Part shown: in pieces, positions 31,075-41,360 of the stretch
Numbering within the stretch: the stretch's first letter is position 1
How the letters are laid out: the number at the start of each line of letters is the position of its first letter
Assembly (NCBI GenBank): GCA_903896615.1
Contig: CAITYM010000036.1
Coordinates: 50,893-114,892 of the forward strand
Length of the DNA: 64,000 bases
Source: an uncultured Burkholderiales bacterium
Lineage (GTDB): Bacteria > Pseudomonadota > Gammaproteobacteria > Burkholderiales > Burkholderiaceae_C
Direction of reading: 5' to 3'
Made by a program: the position numbers and the translations under genes
The notes under the pieces: model-generated
Database searches by the model: none
What the model was told of the DNA's origin: nothing
The model's input: only the letters and a program-made list of their open reading frames with translations

Positions 31075-31386
31075 TGTTTAAACGGTTCCATAAAAGGCCC
31101 TATTATCGACGAGCGAGTGACTAAAGAGGAGTTGGTCATCGGGAGTCCCTGCGAACAAACTGGGCTAATTGCAAAAAACCAAGCTTTTCTACTCGCTTCA
31201 ATGTTTTGGGGAGTTAAAATGATGACTTGATTGTCCACCTGCACAACTTGCATTGTCCAAGTTCGTGTTTCTTGTTCTTCTTGATGTCAGTTGCAGTATT
31301 TAGCGCTTTGTGTTTTGGATGTGTTCAAGACAAAAAAGACTCAAAATCTCTGCCTTTTGTGACTACTGCAATACATCCCAAAATCT
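31075..31386. other. 312 bp divergent region between trmJ and suhB
   Basis: No strong promoter box or hairpin stands out. On the minus strand a 60-codon reading frame (31253 to 31071) ends with a GTGA overlap on the trmJ start; it matches nothing I know, and the overlap could be chance. In E. coli the same gene pair shares a divergent control region; the sequence here shows nothing more specific. Confidence 0.4.
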
Positions 31387-32271
31387 ATGATCACCACCCT
31401 ACACCCCATGCTCAACGTTGCCATCAAGGCTGCACGCGCAGCTGGCGCAATAATTAACCGCGCCGCTCTTGATGTTGAATCGGTACGAATTTCGCAAAAA
31501 CAGGTCAATGACTTTGTTACAGAAGTGGATCAAGCAAGTGAAGAGGTGATCATTGATACGCTGCTTACAGCATACCCTGACCACGGAATTTTGGCTGAAG
31601 AATCTGGCACCACTCACGGAAACCCCAACTCAGATCATGTTTGGTGTATCGATCCACTGGACGGCACTACGAACTTTATCCATGGCTTCCCCTTTTACTG
31701 CGTCAGCATTGCACTCATCAGTCACGGCAAAATTGAGCAAGCCGTGGTTTACGACCCCACCCGAAATGACTTATTTACAGCCACCAAAGGGCGTGGTGCA
31801 TTTGTTAATGACCGTCGTCTTAGAGTCAGTAAGAGAATTCGCCTTAATGAGTGTTTGGTCTCAACTGGATTTCCTTTTAGGCCAGGGGATGATTTCCAGA
31901 CCTACCTACAAATGATGTCTGAGGTCATGCAAAAGACTGCGGGTATTCGTCGCCCTGGCGCAGCCGCGCTGGATCTTGCTTATGTGGCTGCAGGTTATAC
32001 AGATGCATTCTTTGAAACCGGACTTCACCCTTGGGACATGGCTGCAGGAGCGCTACTGGTGACTGAGGCAGGGGGATTGATAGGTAACTTTACCGGCGAA
32101 TCAAAGTTCTTGGATCACAAAGAGTGCCTTGCGGGAAATCCAAAAGTTTATGCCCAGCTTGTGCCAATGCTTCAAAAATTTTCCAAATTCGCAAGCACTG
32201 CTGAAAAAACATCAGTCCGCCCTTCAGTGCTTACGCTGCACGCTGACAAAGACAACAACCGTGCGGTTTGA
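31387..32271 (+). CDS. suhB: Inositol monophosphatase family protein (SuhB)
   Basis: 294 residues, Mg2+-dependent phosphatase of the Li+-sensitive IMPase fold. Metal motifs: GILAEESGT (as HGILAEESG), [17 protein letters not shown] (WxIDPxDGTxN) and [16 protein letters not shown]. coli SuhB also joins Nus factor complexes for rRNA antitermination. The length is close to E. coli SuhB (267) with a polar C-terminal tail of ~30 residues. It converges nowhere; mutS follows on the same strand after 32 bp. Confidence 0.95.
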   Translation: MITTLHPMLNVAIKAARAAGAIINRAALDVESVRISQKQVNDFVTEVDQASEEVIIDTLLTAYPDHGILAEESGTTHGNPNSDHVWCIDPLDGTTNFIHGFPFYCVSIALISHGKIEQAVVYDPTRNDLFTATKGRGAFVNDRRLRVSKRIRLNECLVSTGFPFRPGDDFQTYLQMMSEVMQKTAGIRRPGAAALDLAYVAAGYTDAFFETGLHPWDMAAGALLVTEAGGLIGNFTGESKFLDHKECLAGNPKVYAQLVPMLQKFSKFASTAEKTSVRPSVLTLHADKDNNRAV

Positions 32272-32303
32272 GGGCTTGATTTAGATCCTCTTGTTCGTGA
32301 TTT

Positions 32304-34970
32304 ATGACCTCAAAGCCAGATCACTCCTCAGATTTTGAAGTAACACAGCGCAGTGGTGTTACGCAGGATACACCTGCGCATACGCCGATGATGGCTCAAT
32401 ACTTAGCCATTAAGGCGGAGTTTCCAAATACCCTCGTGTTCTATCGGATGGGGGATTTTTATGAAATGTTTTTTGCAGATGCAGAAAAAGCTGCTGAACT
32501 CTTAGACATCACCCTCACCCAAAGGGGGCAATCTGGTGGGAAACCAGTGGTGATGGCAGGCGTACCTTTTCACTCTGTAGAAGGATACCTTGCGCGCTTG
32601 ATCAAGGCGGGCGAGTCGATTGCGATTTGCGAACAGGTCGGCGAAGTCAATAACAAAGGCCCAGTAGAGCGACGCGTTGTTCGAGTCATAACACCCGGAA
32701 CTCTCACTGATAGTGAACTCTTAAATGATAAAAGTGAGTCCGTACTTCTTTGCGTACACGCTGGTGAACGCGCTGGCTCAGCAACGGGCTGTGGATTATC
32801 TTGGCTCTCCATCACCCGAGGAGAAATTCACGTGACTCAGTGCTCAGCGCAAGAGTTACCCACTTGGGTGCAACGAATCTCTCCTAGTGAGCTCATTTAC
32901 AGCCAAGAAATCTCAGCTAACCTTCTAAAGCAAATACAGTCCAACATGCAACTTGCAGGTCTTAGTTGCACCATGACTCCTAGGGGGGACTGGCAATTTG
33001 ATGCGTCCGTAGGCGCCAAAAAACTTACACAACTCTTAGGTACAACTAGCCTAGAGCCTTGGCATGCACAGGATCTAAGTAGTGCTCACGCAGCAAGCGC
33101 CGCGTTACTCACATTTGCCGAACACACACAAGGCACCGCACTTACTCACATTCAAAATTTAATCGTTGAGCGGGATGACAAAGTCATTGACTTGCCAATC
33201 ACTACACGCAGAAATTTAGAGCTCATACAAACGTTAAAGGGCGAGGATAAGCCGACTTTATTCTCACTCCTAGATAGCTGCATGACGGGCATGGGCTCGA
33301 GAGAGTTAAAGAGTTGGATCCTAAATTTACCCAAAGACAGAGCCACAGCCAAAGACAGGCTAAGCGCCATATCAACGCTAAAGGGTGAACACGCTGAGGG
33401 CGCTTGGAGGGCAATCCGCCAAACATTAAAGGGAAGTGGGGATGTTCAACGCATCACCGCACGCATCGCCTTAGGCCAAGTTCGACCTAGAGAGTTGATC
33501 ACTTTAGCAAATGGTATTGCCAAAGCCTCTGAAGTATCTTCACTCCTACCGCGGGATCAATCCCCTTGGCTGGCTCAAATAAGCACACGACTGGTGATGA
33601 GCCCGGGCTGCCGAGAGCTTATCCAGTCCGCAATCTTGCCCGAGCCCCAAGCGCTGATCCGCGAGGGCGGTGTGATCAATGACGGCTATGACGCCGAGCT
33701 TGATGAGTTGCGCGCTATTCAAAACAATTGTGATGCCTTCTTATTAGATCTTGAATCGCGTGAGCGCACTCGCACCGGCATTGCCAATTTAAGAGTTCAA
33801 TTTAATAAAGTACACGGCTTCTTTATCGAAGTCACTCAGGGACAAGTTGATAAAGTACCGGACGATTACAGGCGCCGACAGACACTGAAAAATGCTGAGC
33901 GCTTCATTACCCCAGAGCTAAAAGCGTTTGAGGACAAAGCCCTCTCAGCCCAAGACAGAGCATTAGCCCGAGAAAAATTTTTGTATGAAACAGTTGTTCA
34001 AAGCCTTACTGCGTACATCAATGAACTAAGCTCTCTTGCGAGCGCCCTTGCCACGCTAGATGCACTATGTGCTTTGACAGAGCGTGCTTTAACCCTCAAT
34101 TGGTGTATGCCTGAATTCTCTAACAGCGCGGGCATTCAAATCGAACAAGGCAGACACCCCGTTGTTGAAGCTCGTTTACAAGAGCATGGAATAAATTTCA
34201 TCTCAAATGATACTCACCTTGGACCCTCCTCTCGAATGCAAGTCATCACGGGTCCCAATATGGGGGGTAAATCAACTTATATGCGCCAAGTCGCTTTGAT
34301 CGTTATTTTGGCGAGTATGGGCTCCTACGTTCCAGCAAGCCTTTGTCGCTTAGGCCCCATTGATGCAATTTATACCCGTATCGGTTCCTCAGATGACTTA
34401 GCTAACGCTCAGTCTACATTTATGCTTGAAATGACAGAGGGCGCTCAAATTCTAAACCGAGCAACTTCGCAGAGTTTGGTCTTGATGGATGAAATTGGGA
34501 GGGGAACATCGACATTTGACGGACTGGCTTTGGCGAGTGCAATTGCAACGCACCTGCATGACAAATCTCAATCGTTCTCCTTATTCGCGACGCATTACTT
34601 TGAATTGACAGAATTTCCCGCCAATCACCGCAGCGCCATCAACGTCCACGTCAGCGCAGCTGAGAGCGGTCGAGATATCGTCTTCTTGCATGAGATCAAA
34701 AGTGGGCCTGCTAGTCGCAGTTACGGCATTCAAGTAGCACGCCTAGCCGGTATGCCGGCCCCCGTCGTTAACCATGCTAAACAAACTTTGTTAGCCCTTG
34801 AAACACAGGCACAAAGCAACCAACAGCAAGTCGATCTATTTACTGCAGCGCCTGAACCCGTTGATGACGGACCAAGTCCTTTAGAGGCTAGACTTCAGGC
34901 TTTAGACCCTGATGCGATGAGTCCAAGAGAGGCACTCGATGCACTCTACGCTCTTAAGAAATTTCTATAG
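32304..34970 (+). CDS. mutS: DNA mismatch repair protein MutS
   Basis: Recognises base mismatches and recruits MutL. 888 residues with domain order mismatch-binding (starts [29 protein letters not shown]; the Phe-x-Glu FYEMF wedge is intact), connector, core/lever with clamp, and ATPase. ATPase motifs: Walker [10 protein letters not shown], signature loop [16 protein letters not shown], Walker [17 protein letters not shown] and [10 protein letters not shown]. The C-terminus ([19 protein letters not shown]) is the dimer/tetramer helix. It sits on its own, converging on uppP. A perfect 18 bp palindrome (34959-34976) spans its TAG stop. Confidence 0.98.
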   Translation: MTSKPDHSSDFEVTQRSGVTQDTPAHTPMMAQYLAIKAEFPNTLVFYRMGDFYEMFFADAEKAAELLDITLTQRGQSGGKPVVMAGVPFHSVEGYLARLIKAGESIAICEQVGEVNNKGPVERRVVRVITPGTLTDSELLNDKSESVLLCVHAGERAGSATGCGLSWLSITRGEIHVTQCSAQELPTWVQRISPSELIYSQEISANLLKQIQSNMQLAGLSCTMTPRGDWQFDASVGAKKLTQLLGTTSLEPWHAQDLSSAHAASAALLTFAEHTQGTALTHIQNLIVERDDKVIDLPITTRRNLELIQTLKGEDKPTLFSLLDSCMTGMGSRELKSWILNLPKDRATAKDRLSAISTLKGEHAEGAWRAIRQTLKGSGDVQRITARIALGQVRPRELITLANGIAKASEVSSLLPRDQSPWLAQISTRLVMSPGCRELIQSAILPEPQALIREGGVINDGYDAELDELRAIQNNCDAFLLDLESRERTRTGIANLRVQFNKVHGFFIEVTQGQVDKVPDDYRRRQTLKNAERFITPELKAFEDKALSAQDRALAREKFLYETVVQSLTAYINELSSLASALATLDALCALTERALTLNWCMPEFSNSAGIQIEQGRHPVVEARLQEHGINFISNDTHLGPSSRMQVITGPNMGGKSTYMRQVALIVILASMGSYVPASLCRLGPIDAIYTRIGSSDDLANAQSTFMLEMTEGAQILNRATSQSLVLMDEIGRGTSTFDGLALASAIATHLHDKSQSFSLFATHYFELTEFPANHRSAINVHVSAAESGRDIVFLHEIKSGPASRSYGIQVARLAGMPAPVVNHAKQTLLALETQAQSNQQQVDLFTAAPEPVDDGPSPLEARLQALDPDAMSPREALDALYALKKFL

Positions 34971-35016
34971 AAATTTAGCTTTAACTTAGGCTCAGTTTGT
35001 GACTGGAAATATCTGA

Positions 35017-35874
35017 CTACCCCCCATCAGCCCAGGTAACCCATCCCGCATAAGAGCTCAGTAACACGAGGAGTCCGAAAGCAATTCTGTACCAGGCAAA
35101 GACAATAAAACTATGTGTTGAAATATATTTAAGCAACCAGCGCACACAAATCCAAGCGCTGATAAAAGACATCACTGTTCCCACCGCAAATAAAGGAGCA
35201 TCATCGATGCTTAAAAGCGCGCGAGCTTTATAAAGACTGTAAGCACCTGCACCAATCAAGGTTGGAATAGCCAAGTAAAACGAAAAATCTGTTGCTACTT
35301 TGCGAGAAAGACCAAATAGCATACCACCTATGATCGTAGCCCCTGAGCGTGAGGTGCCTGGAATCATTGCTAAACACTGTGCCAAGCCGACCTTTAAAGC
35401 ATCCTTAGGAGCCATAGTCTCAACGTTCAAAATTCTGGCCTTGTCATTAGGATGCTCGTTTTTTGGGCGTTGCCTACCAAAACCCTCTACCCACAAAATG
35501 ATCAATCCCCCCAAGATAAAAGTGGCCGCAACCACTTGTGGGGTAAATAGATACTGTTTAATGGTGTGCCCCAACACGAGTCCCAAAACAACTGCAGGTA
35601 AAAATGCAATCAGCACATTTACTGCAAATCGACGAGCAAGTCGCTGGGTGGGGAGTGCGAGTATGGTTGCGGATATCTTGGTCCAAAATACAATCACAAC
35701 AGCTAAAATTGCGCCAGTTTGAATCGCAATATCAAAGACTTTTGCTTTAGCGTCATCAAACTCGATCAAAGAACCGACCAAGATCAAATGTCCCGTAGAA
35801 GATATTGGCAAGAACTCTGTCAAACCTTCAACAATGCCCATGACGGCTGCTTTAATCAATAAAACAATATCCAC
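35017..35874 (-). CDS. uppP: Undecaprenyl-diphosphatase
   Basis: Recycles undecaprenyl diphosphate, the peptidoglycan lipid carrier, at the inner membrane. 285 residues with about eight membrane helices. The BacA signature blocks are present: [16 protein letters not shown] near the N-terminus (Glu and Ser/Thr), and the second block [18 protein letters not shown] with the catalytic arginine. The start is a GTG at 35874 ([13 protein letters not shown]), confirmed by conservation; this is the usual family start. Convergent with mutS, 46 bp between stops. Confidence 0.97.
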   Translation of the reverse strand: MDIVLLIKAAVMGIVEGLTEFLPISSTGHLILVGSLIEFDDAKAKVFDIAIQTGAILAVVIVFWTKISATILALPTQRLARRFAVNVLIAFLPAVVLGLVLGHTIKQYLFTPQVVAATFILGGLIILWVEGFGRQRPKNEHPNDKARILNVETMAPKDALKVGLAQCLAMIPGTSRSGATIIGGMLFGLSRKVATDFSFYLAIPTLIGAGAYSLYKARALLSIDDAPLFAVGTVMSFISAWICVRWLLKYISTHSFIVFAWYRIAFGLLVLLSSYAGWVTWADGG

Positions 35875-35974
35875 AAACGCTCCTTAATCGGCAAAACTTG
35901 ACAACGGTTCAGGCACTGTTGTCCCAACTCCTTAAGACCTAAACCTGAAGGAGTAAGTTTCTGGAAACAATCTC

Positions 35975-36415
35975 TTAATTCTTAAAACCATTCGCCAACA
36001 CACCTGCTATACAGATCTCCTCATCCTCATCGCCTGTGCCGCCAGAGGCTCCCACTGCTCCCAAAATCTCACCAGCGCTATCCTTTATTAGTACTGCTCC
36101 AGTTTGGGGTAAAAATTTACCCTGCGCAGTAGAGGCAAGAGTGACAAAGAAGTTAGGATTATCTTTAGCTCGCTCAGCAAGCGTGCGACTAGAGGCACTC
36201 ATAGCAACTGCTCCCCATGCCTTACCTGTTGCCACGTCAATACGGAACATACTTGCACCGTCCTCGCGTTGTGCAGAGCGGACGTGCCCATGGGCGTCTA
36301 AAACGACCACGGCCATGGGTTTAAAACCTGCTTTTTTGGACGCCGCAAGTGCGCCTGCAATGATGGAGTTGGCCTGTGCAAGCGTGAGAACAGAAGAAGT
36401 ATGGGATGTTGACAT
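35975..36415 (-). CDS. GlcG/HbpS family heme-binding-like protein
   Basis: 146 residues from the ATG at 36415 (MSTSHTSSVLTLAQAN); an in-frame start 22 codons upstream is unlikely. The DUF336 pattern is clear: helical N-terminus IIAGALAASKKAGFKPMAVVVLDAHGHVRS, then GASMFRIDVATGKAWGAVAM, a LPQTGAVLIKDSAGEILGAVGASGGTGDEDEE block. GlcG is encoded with glycolate oxidase genes and HbpS binds haem; the function here is unknown. No signal peptide. It stands alone between uppP and divergent glnS. Confidence 0.88.
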   Translation of the reverse strand: MSTSHTSSVLTLAQANSIIAGALAASKKAGFKPMAVVVLDAHGHVRSAQREDGASMFRIDVATGKAWGAVAMSASSRTLAERAKDNPNFFVTLASTAQGKFLPQTGAVLIKDSAGEILGAVGASGGTGDEDEEICIAGVLANGFKN

Positions 36416-36539
36416 AGGATGAGCCTCAAAAAAATTGTTCATTAAGTATCTGATCGGTACCGTAACCATTAGGCGGTGCAACCGATCAGGCTCATTGTCG
36501 CAAAAAAAAGCCCTGTGAGGGCGAGGTAAAATCTTCTTT

Positions 36540-38336
36540 ATGACAAATAGCTCAGCACCTTCAAAAGTTCAAACTCCTGCCCCCAAAGTTAGTAATTTCC
36601 TCAGGCAAATCATTGAACATGATTTATCTGTTGGTACCTATGCCGATCGAAAATGGGCTGGAACGCCTGGCGATGCAAAGCATCACCAGGGCGGTGGAGC
36701 CGATCCGGCTAAGGTGAGGCTAAGGTTTCCACCAGAGCCCAATGGTTACTTGCACGTTGGTCATGCTAAAAGTATTTGTATCAACTTCGGGCTTGCCAAG
36801 GAGTATGGTGGGGTTTGTCACATGCGCTTTGATGACACCAACCCAGAAAAAGAAGACACTGAATATGTCAACTCCATCATTGACGCAGTGCAGTGGCTTG
36901 GATTTGATTGGCAGTTCAATAACACTTCCCATCTTTACCAAGCCAGTGATTATTTTGAGCACATGTACCGGGCAGCCACTCTATTGATTGAATCGGGTTA
37001 TGCCTACGTGGATGAACAAAGCGCTCAAGAGATGAGGGACAACAGAGGGGACTTTAGTAAACCTGGAACCAACAGTCCCTTTAGATCGCGCAGCATCCAA
37101 GAGAACCTCAAACGCTTCCAAGAAATGCGGGACGGCCTACTAAGCGATGGCAGCGCAGTACTGCGCGCCAAAATTGATATGGCTCATCCTAACATTAATA
37201 TGCGTGACCCCGCTATCTACAGAATTCGCCACGCAACCCATCACCACACGGGGGACAAATGGTGCATTTACCCCATGTACACCTTTGCACACCCCATTGA
37301 GGATGCACTTGAGCAAATAACGCATAGTGTTTGCACACTTGAGTTTGAGGATCAAAGACCATTTTATGATTGGTTACTTGAGCGCTTAATTGAAGGTAAT
37401 ATGCTGAGCGCTCCTCCTCCCCACCAGTATGAGTTTGCCAGGTTAAATTTAACCTACGTATTGACCTCAAAACGCAAACTAAAGCAGCTAATAGATGAAC
37501 ATCACGTAGGGGGTTGGGACGATCCTCGGATGCCAACCATTGTTGGTCTTCGTAGACGAGGATATACGCCCGAGAGTTTGCGACTTTTTGCTGAACGCAT
37601 TGGAGTCAGTAAATCAGATAGTTGGATCGACTACAGCACCCTTGAGATATCACTGCGCGACGACCTAGATCCAAAAGCTTCCCGTGTCAGTGTAGTTTTA
37701 GATCCCCTAAAATTGAGCATTACGAATTGGGATGAGGTAATGGGAGCTTCTCACCTCGAACCCTGCAAAGCCCCCCTGCACCCTCACCACCCCGAGCGTG
37801 GTCAACGAAATTTTCACCTAAGTTCGCAGGTTTGGATTGAGCGCTCTGATTTTCAGGAAACTCCTATAAAAGGATTTTTTAGACTCTTTCCTGGTAACAA
37901 GGTGCGCCTCAAATATGGCTACGTTATAGAGTGTACTGGTGCAGTGAAAAACGACAATGGAGAGATCGTTGAAGTGTTGGCGCAATTAATACCAGACACC
38001 AAAAGCGGAACCCCTGGCTCTGAATCAGTAAAGGTCAAAGGCGTTATTACGTGGGTAAGCGTGCACGAAGCAGCAAGTGTTGAGGTTCGGTTATACGATC
38101 GCTTGTTCACTGAAGCACAACCCGACGCAGGTGGACGAGATCCACTAACAACTCTAAACCCTAATAGTTTAAAAATTATTCATGCCTATGCAGAGCCAGG
38201 ACTCGTGAACTGCCCAGCTGATGAGCGGTTCCAGTTTGAGAGACACGGATATTTTGTATCTGACCGAGTTGATCATTCACAAATACGTCCGGTCTTTAAT
38301 AAAATTACTGGGTTGAAAGATCAGTTCAACAGTTAA
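36540..38336 (+). CDS. glnS: Glutaminyl-tRNA synthetase
   Basis: Charges tRNA-Gln directly, so no amidotransferase route is required for Gln. 598 residues. Class I motifs: RFPPEPNGYLHVGHAKSICINFGLA (HIGH as HVGH) and LTSKRKLKQL (KMSKS-like). Further blocks: MRFDDTNPEKEDTEYVNSI, WLGFDW, the catalytic-domain FWDPRMPT-like GWDDPRMPTIVGLRRRGYTPESLR, and the C-terminal anticodon beta-barrels around LFPGNKVRLKYGYVIECT. A short N-terminal leader (residues 1-20) is low-complexity. Divergent from the GlcG-like gene with a 124 bp gap. Confidence 0.97.
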   Translation: MTNSSAPSKVQTPAPKVSNFLRQIIEHDLSVGTYADRKWAGTPGDAKHHQGGGADPAKVRLRFPPEPNGYLHVGHAKSICINFGLAKEYGGVCHMRFDDTNPEKEDTEYVNSIIDAVQWLGFDWQFNNTSHLYQASDYFEHMYRAATLLIESGYAYVDEQSAQEMRDNRGDFSKPGTNSPFRSRSIQENLKRFQEMRDGLLSDGSAVLRAKIDMAHPNINMRDPAIYRIRHATHHHTGDKWCIYPMYTFAHPIEDALEQITHSVCTLEFEDQRPFYDWLLERLIEGNMLSAPPPHQYEFARLNLTYVLTSKRKLKQLIDEHHVGGWDDPRMPTIVGLRRRGYTPESLRLFAERIGVSKSDSWIDYSTLEISLRDDLDPKASRVSVVLDPLKLSITNWDEVMGASHLEPCKAPLHPHHPERGQRNFHLSSQVWIERSDFQETPIKGFFRLFPGNKVRLKYGYVIECTGAVKNDNGEIVEVLAQLIPDTKSGTPGSESVKVKGVITWVSVHEAASVEVRLYDRLFTEAQPDAGGRDPLTTLNPNSLKIIHAYAEPGLVNCPADERFQFERHGYFVSDRVDHSQIRPVFNKITGLKDQFNS

Positions 38337-38435
38337 CACTGCACTTACCTTTCGAAAAAACACGCTTTAGATTTTTGATCCGCAGGCTAACGCCTTTAAA
38401 ACTTAGCTGACCCAATCAAACTCAACCGATTCAGT

Positions 38436-38978
38436 TTATTGGATCGTACCTTTTATGGCTGCAGGTATGGGCAGAGGTAAGACCGCAATACCCTCCTCTA
38501 ATAATTCTTGGGTTTCATCGTGCGTGGCTTGCCCCCGAATGCTGCGCTCTTGGGTCTCGCCGTAGTGCATCTTACGAGCCTCAGATACAAACTCAGTTCC
38601 CACATCCTCTGAATTAGCCATCACATGATGGACCATTTTGAGCCAAGCTTTTTGAAGCTGCTTTGGATCTAAATTTGCAATGTCTAGATTCGATGAGCTT
38701 GGAGCATCATGAGCAGAGTTTGAGTTAGAAACTTCGGATCCAACACTACCGGACAAGGCAGGTTGCGATTGATTTTTCAGCTCTAACTGCGACTCAACTG
38801 CGGGTGCAGTAGCCCCCAAATTCAGACGCGGGGCAGACAACATCTTGGTTATTTCACGATTTGCGCAAATAGGACACTCAATCATCTCATTAGACAATTG
38901 ATTGCGAAAGTCTTCCTCTGAGCCAAACCAACCTTCAAAATCGTGTTTGAAGTGACACTGTAAATTTAATACTTTCAT
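38436..38978 (-). CDS. DUF1178 family protein
   Basis: 180 residues from the ATG at 38978 (MKVLNLQCHFKHDFEGWF); an ATG seven codons upstream adds a poor leader. The DUF1178 start C-x(n)-H-x-FEGWFGSEEDF is followed by MIECPICANREITKMLSAPRLN, a CxxC (zinc-ribbon-like) element, a Ser/Asn-rich linker (about 70-110) and the helical C-terminal AWLKMVHHVMANSEDVGTEFVSEARKMHYGETQERSIRGQATHDE block. Function unknown; it has a Cys-His-Cys-Cys arrangement suggesting metal binding. Next to the NUDIX gene, as commonly seen in Burkholderiales. Confidence 0.9.
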   Translation of the reverse strand: MKVLNLQCHFKHDFEGWFGSEEDFRNQLSNEMIECPICANREITKMLSAPRLNLGATAPAVESQLELKNQSQPALSGSVGSEVSNSNSAHDAPSSSNLDIANLDPKQLQKAWLKMVHHVMANSEDVGTEFVSEARKMHYGETQERSIRGQATHDETQELLEEGIAVLPLPIPAAIKGTIQ

Positions 38979-39076
38979 GAAATTATTATGACAAAGCAAT
39001 CAATGAAGGTCAATACCAAAATGAATACACATCAACAATTGAATGCTATTGCAACGCCCAGGCTTGATATAAACCC

Positions 39077-39664
39077 CTATGAAATCCAGCTCAATTCCCA
39101 GCTCCCGCTCAACCAGTTCTGTAGCCAAAGAGCACCGCTTAAGGTTTTAGCGTCCGTTATAGTGCCGTTACGACACCACTCAAAAAAATCTGAGCTCGGC
39201 GTCTGTATTACCTCAACAAATTCTCCCTCATCCAAACAGGTTTGGCCTGGAGTCAGTCCTTTGGCAAACCAGATTTCTATAAGCTCAGTTGAGTAGCTAA
39301 TAACGGGGTGACAGATACCTGCCTTCGCCCAGTGCGCCGCGCTGTAGCCTGTTTCCTCTAAAAGCTCACGCTTGGCGCAACTTAATCGATCCTCGCCCGG
39401 ATCTAACTTGCCTGCTGGAAACTCAATCATCACAGACCCGATCGGATATCGGTATTGACGCTCCAGTACCAAATCACCATTATCAAGTAATGGGATGATC
39501 ATAACCGCGCCTGGGTGCACCACATACTCACGCGAAGTCTCAGTACCATTTGGCAATTCAACCGTATCCCTAAATGCGTGAAGGAACCGCCCCTTTAATA
39601 TCTCAGAACTGGCTAATTTTGTCTCAATCAAATGTTGATCGTCTTTAAGTTTTACAGTTTGCAT
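39077..39664 (-). CDS. NUDIX hydrolase, ADP-ribose pyrophosphatase-like
   Basis: 195 residues. The Nudix box is complete: GKLDPGEDRLSCAKRELLEETGY (G-x5-E-x7-RELxEExG). The N-terminal strands (ILKGRFLHAFRDTVELPNGT) and the AVMIIPLLDNGDLVLERQYRYPIG segment are typical of NudF-type ADP-ribose/ADP-sugar pyrophosphatases. It would hydrolyse ADP-ribose to AMP and ribose-5-phosphate. It follows the nuo operon end (about 155 bp beyond nuoN), a location I recall in other Burkholderiales. Confidence 0.92.
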   Translation of the reverse strand: MQTVKLKDDQHLIETKLASSEILKGRFLHAFRDTVELPNGTETSREYVVHPGAVMIIPLLDNGDLVLERQYRYPIGSVMIEFPAGKLDPGEDRLSCAKRELLEETGYSAAHWAKAGICHPVISYSTELIEIWFAKGLTPGQTCLDEGEFVEVIQTPSSDFFEWCRNGTITDAKTLSGALWLQNWLSGSWELSWIS

Positions 39665-39755
39665 TTGAATTTGTTGATTGATTGGTCAGCAGCAAATAAG
39701 GCTCAAAGAATCTTATGTGAGTGCTTGCACACAACTCACACCGCCTGCTCACAAA

Positions 39756-39770
39756 GGGGACTTTAGCCCC
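39756..39770 (-). terminator. Weak candidate terminator after nuoN
   Basis: On the minus strand GGGG and CCCC flank a 7-nt loop and are followed by TTTGTG. The 4-bp stem and short T run make it weak, but it lies about 50 bp after the nuoN stop where a terminator for the long operon is expected. A second possible stem, TGTGAG/CTCACA, lies a little further downstream. Confidence 0.3.
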
Positions 39771-39820
39771 CGAGAATCACCAGCAAAGATACTTACGACA
39801 GGGGAGTACAGAAGAAGATA

Positions 39821-41317
39821 TTAATTGCCTAATGAGCGCAAAATCGCATTTGAGCAAAGGCTCATAAGTCCTTGGGGTAGGAGACCTAAAACCAATACCA
39901 CACCGGCGTTGAGAGTAAGGACTAAGCGTACATCTAAGGTTGCCGTTACTGCACTTACCGTTAAAGGCGCATCAAAATACATGACTTTAATTACGCGCAA
40001 ATAATAAAATGCACCAATCAAGGACATAAGGACAGCAAAAATGGCTATGGCTACTCCGCCTGGAAGTCCTGAGGATACAAGGGACTGCAGCACTGCTAGT
40101 TTTGCATAAAAACCAACAAGGGGGGGGACCCCTGCTAGAGAGAATAAGCAAATGGTCATCACACCAGCATAAAGTGGGCTACGTTCATTTAGACCCGCCA
40201 AATCCGATATCTCCTCGCTCTCAAAACCTTCACGCGATAAGAGCATGATTATTCCAAAAGTCGCAAGCGTAGTGAGCACATACGTGATGATATAGAACAT
40301 AGAGGAGCTGTAAGCATTTGCTGCCCCTGCAGTATTGCTATCAACTACGCCACTAAAGATACCAACAAGCATAAAGCCCATGTGTGAAATAGTTGAATAT
40401 GCAAGCATACGCTTCAAATTGGTTTGCATGATGGCGGCAAAGTTACCAACAAGAAGTGAACAAATACTCAACACCATCAACATTTGCTGCCAATCAAGCG
40501 CAAGGGGCATTAAACCATCTACCAACAAACGAATCACAATTGCGAAAGCTGCAAGCTTAGGTGCACCTGCGATAAGAAGAGTAACACTCGTTGGAGCACC
40601 TTGATAAACATCAGGAACCCACATGTGAAAAGGCACTGCACCAAGTTTAAAGGCCAGTCCGCAAACAACAAAGACTACGCCAAGTAACAAGACCTGGTGC
40701 TTGATCTGTCCGGTCATAATTGCTTTAAATACATTCGTTATGTCTAAAGAGCCTGTGGCGCCGTAAAGCATAGACATACCGTACAACAAGAAACCACTTG
40801 CCATAGCACCAAGAACGAAGTACTTGATAGCGGCTTCAGTTGCTATTCCGTTGTCCCGTCTCAGCGCAACTAATGCATATGAGGCAAGCGTAGTTAGTTC
40901 TAGTCCTAGGTAAATGAGTAAAAAATTATTGCTTGAAATCATCACAAAAATTCCAAGCATTGCGAATAAACTCAATATAAAGTATTCGCCCCCCTTAAGC
41001 ATTCCCCTATCAGCACAATATGGCCTACCGTATACAAAGGTCACCATCATGGCAATACTTGCAAAACATTTAAGCCAATTTCCTAAAGGATCAAAAACCA
41101 CCATATCGTTAAAGCCAAACGTCACATCGCCACCGATGGCATTAATAGCGGCTAAAGTGCCTACAGCACCCAGTGTGAACAATGACAGTACATACGTCAA
41201 GGTGCGAGTTGGACTCTTCATTGAATCAACGCTTAAATCGGCTAATGAAATAAAACAAGCCATCAACAGCAATAAGATCTCTGGGTAAATTAAAGCCCAG
41301 TTGAAAGATTCAGTCAT
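39821..41317 (-). CDS. nuoN: NADH-quinone oxidoreductase subunit N
   Basis: 498 residues, about 14 membrane helices, one of three antiporter-like proton-pumping subunits of the complex I membrane arm. Typical blocks: LIYLGLELTTLASYALVALRRDN with the conserved Glu, KYFVLGAMASGFLLYGMSMLYG, LAFKLGAVPFHMWVPDVYQGAPTSVTLLIAGAPK with the channel lysine, and LAYSTISHMGFMLVG. Last gene of the operon, 43 bp after nuoM; no nuo gene follows. Confidence 0.97.
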   Translation of the reverse strand: MTESFNWALIYPEILLLLMACFISLADLSVDSMKSPTRTLTYVLSLFTLGAVGTLAAINAIGGDVTFGFNDMVVFDPLGNWLKCFASIAMMVTFVYGRPYCADRGMLKGGEYFILSLFAMLGIFVMISSNNFLLIYLGLELTTLASYALVALRRDNGIATEAAIKYFVLGAMASGFLLYGMSMLYGATGSLDITNVFKAIMTGQIKHQVLLLGVVFVVCGLAFKLGAVPFHMWVPDVYQGAPTSVTLLIAGAPKLAAFAIVIRLLVDGLMPLALDWQQMLMVLSICSLLVGNFAAIMQTNLKRMLAYSTISHMGFMLVGIFSGVVDSNTAGAANAYSSSMFYIITYVLTTLATFGIIMLLSREGFESEEISDLAGLNERSPLYAGVMTICLFSLAGVPPLVGFYAKLAVLQSLVSSGLPGGVAIAIFAVLMSLIGAFYYLRVIKVMYFDAPLTVSAVTATLDVRLVLTLNAGVVLVLGLLPQGLMSLCSNAILRSLGN

Positions 41318-41360
41318 TTTGTGTCATCCGCATTAAGGGTATCAGGTGGCTTTAGTGAAA

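Noticed and set aside
35300..35722. 140-residue frame antisense to uppP
   Set aside because: Antisense shadow of a membrane protein gene; no start context.
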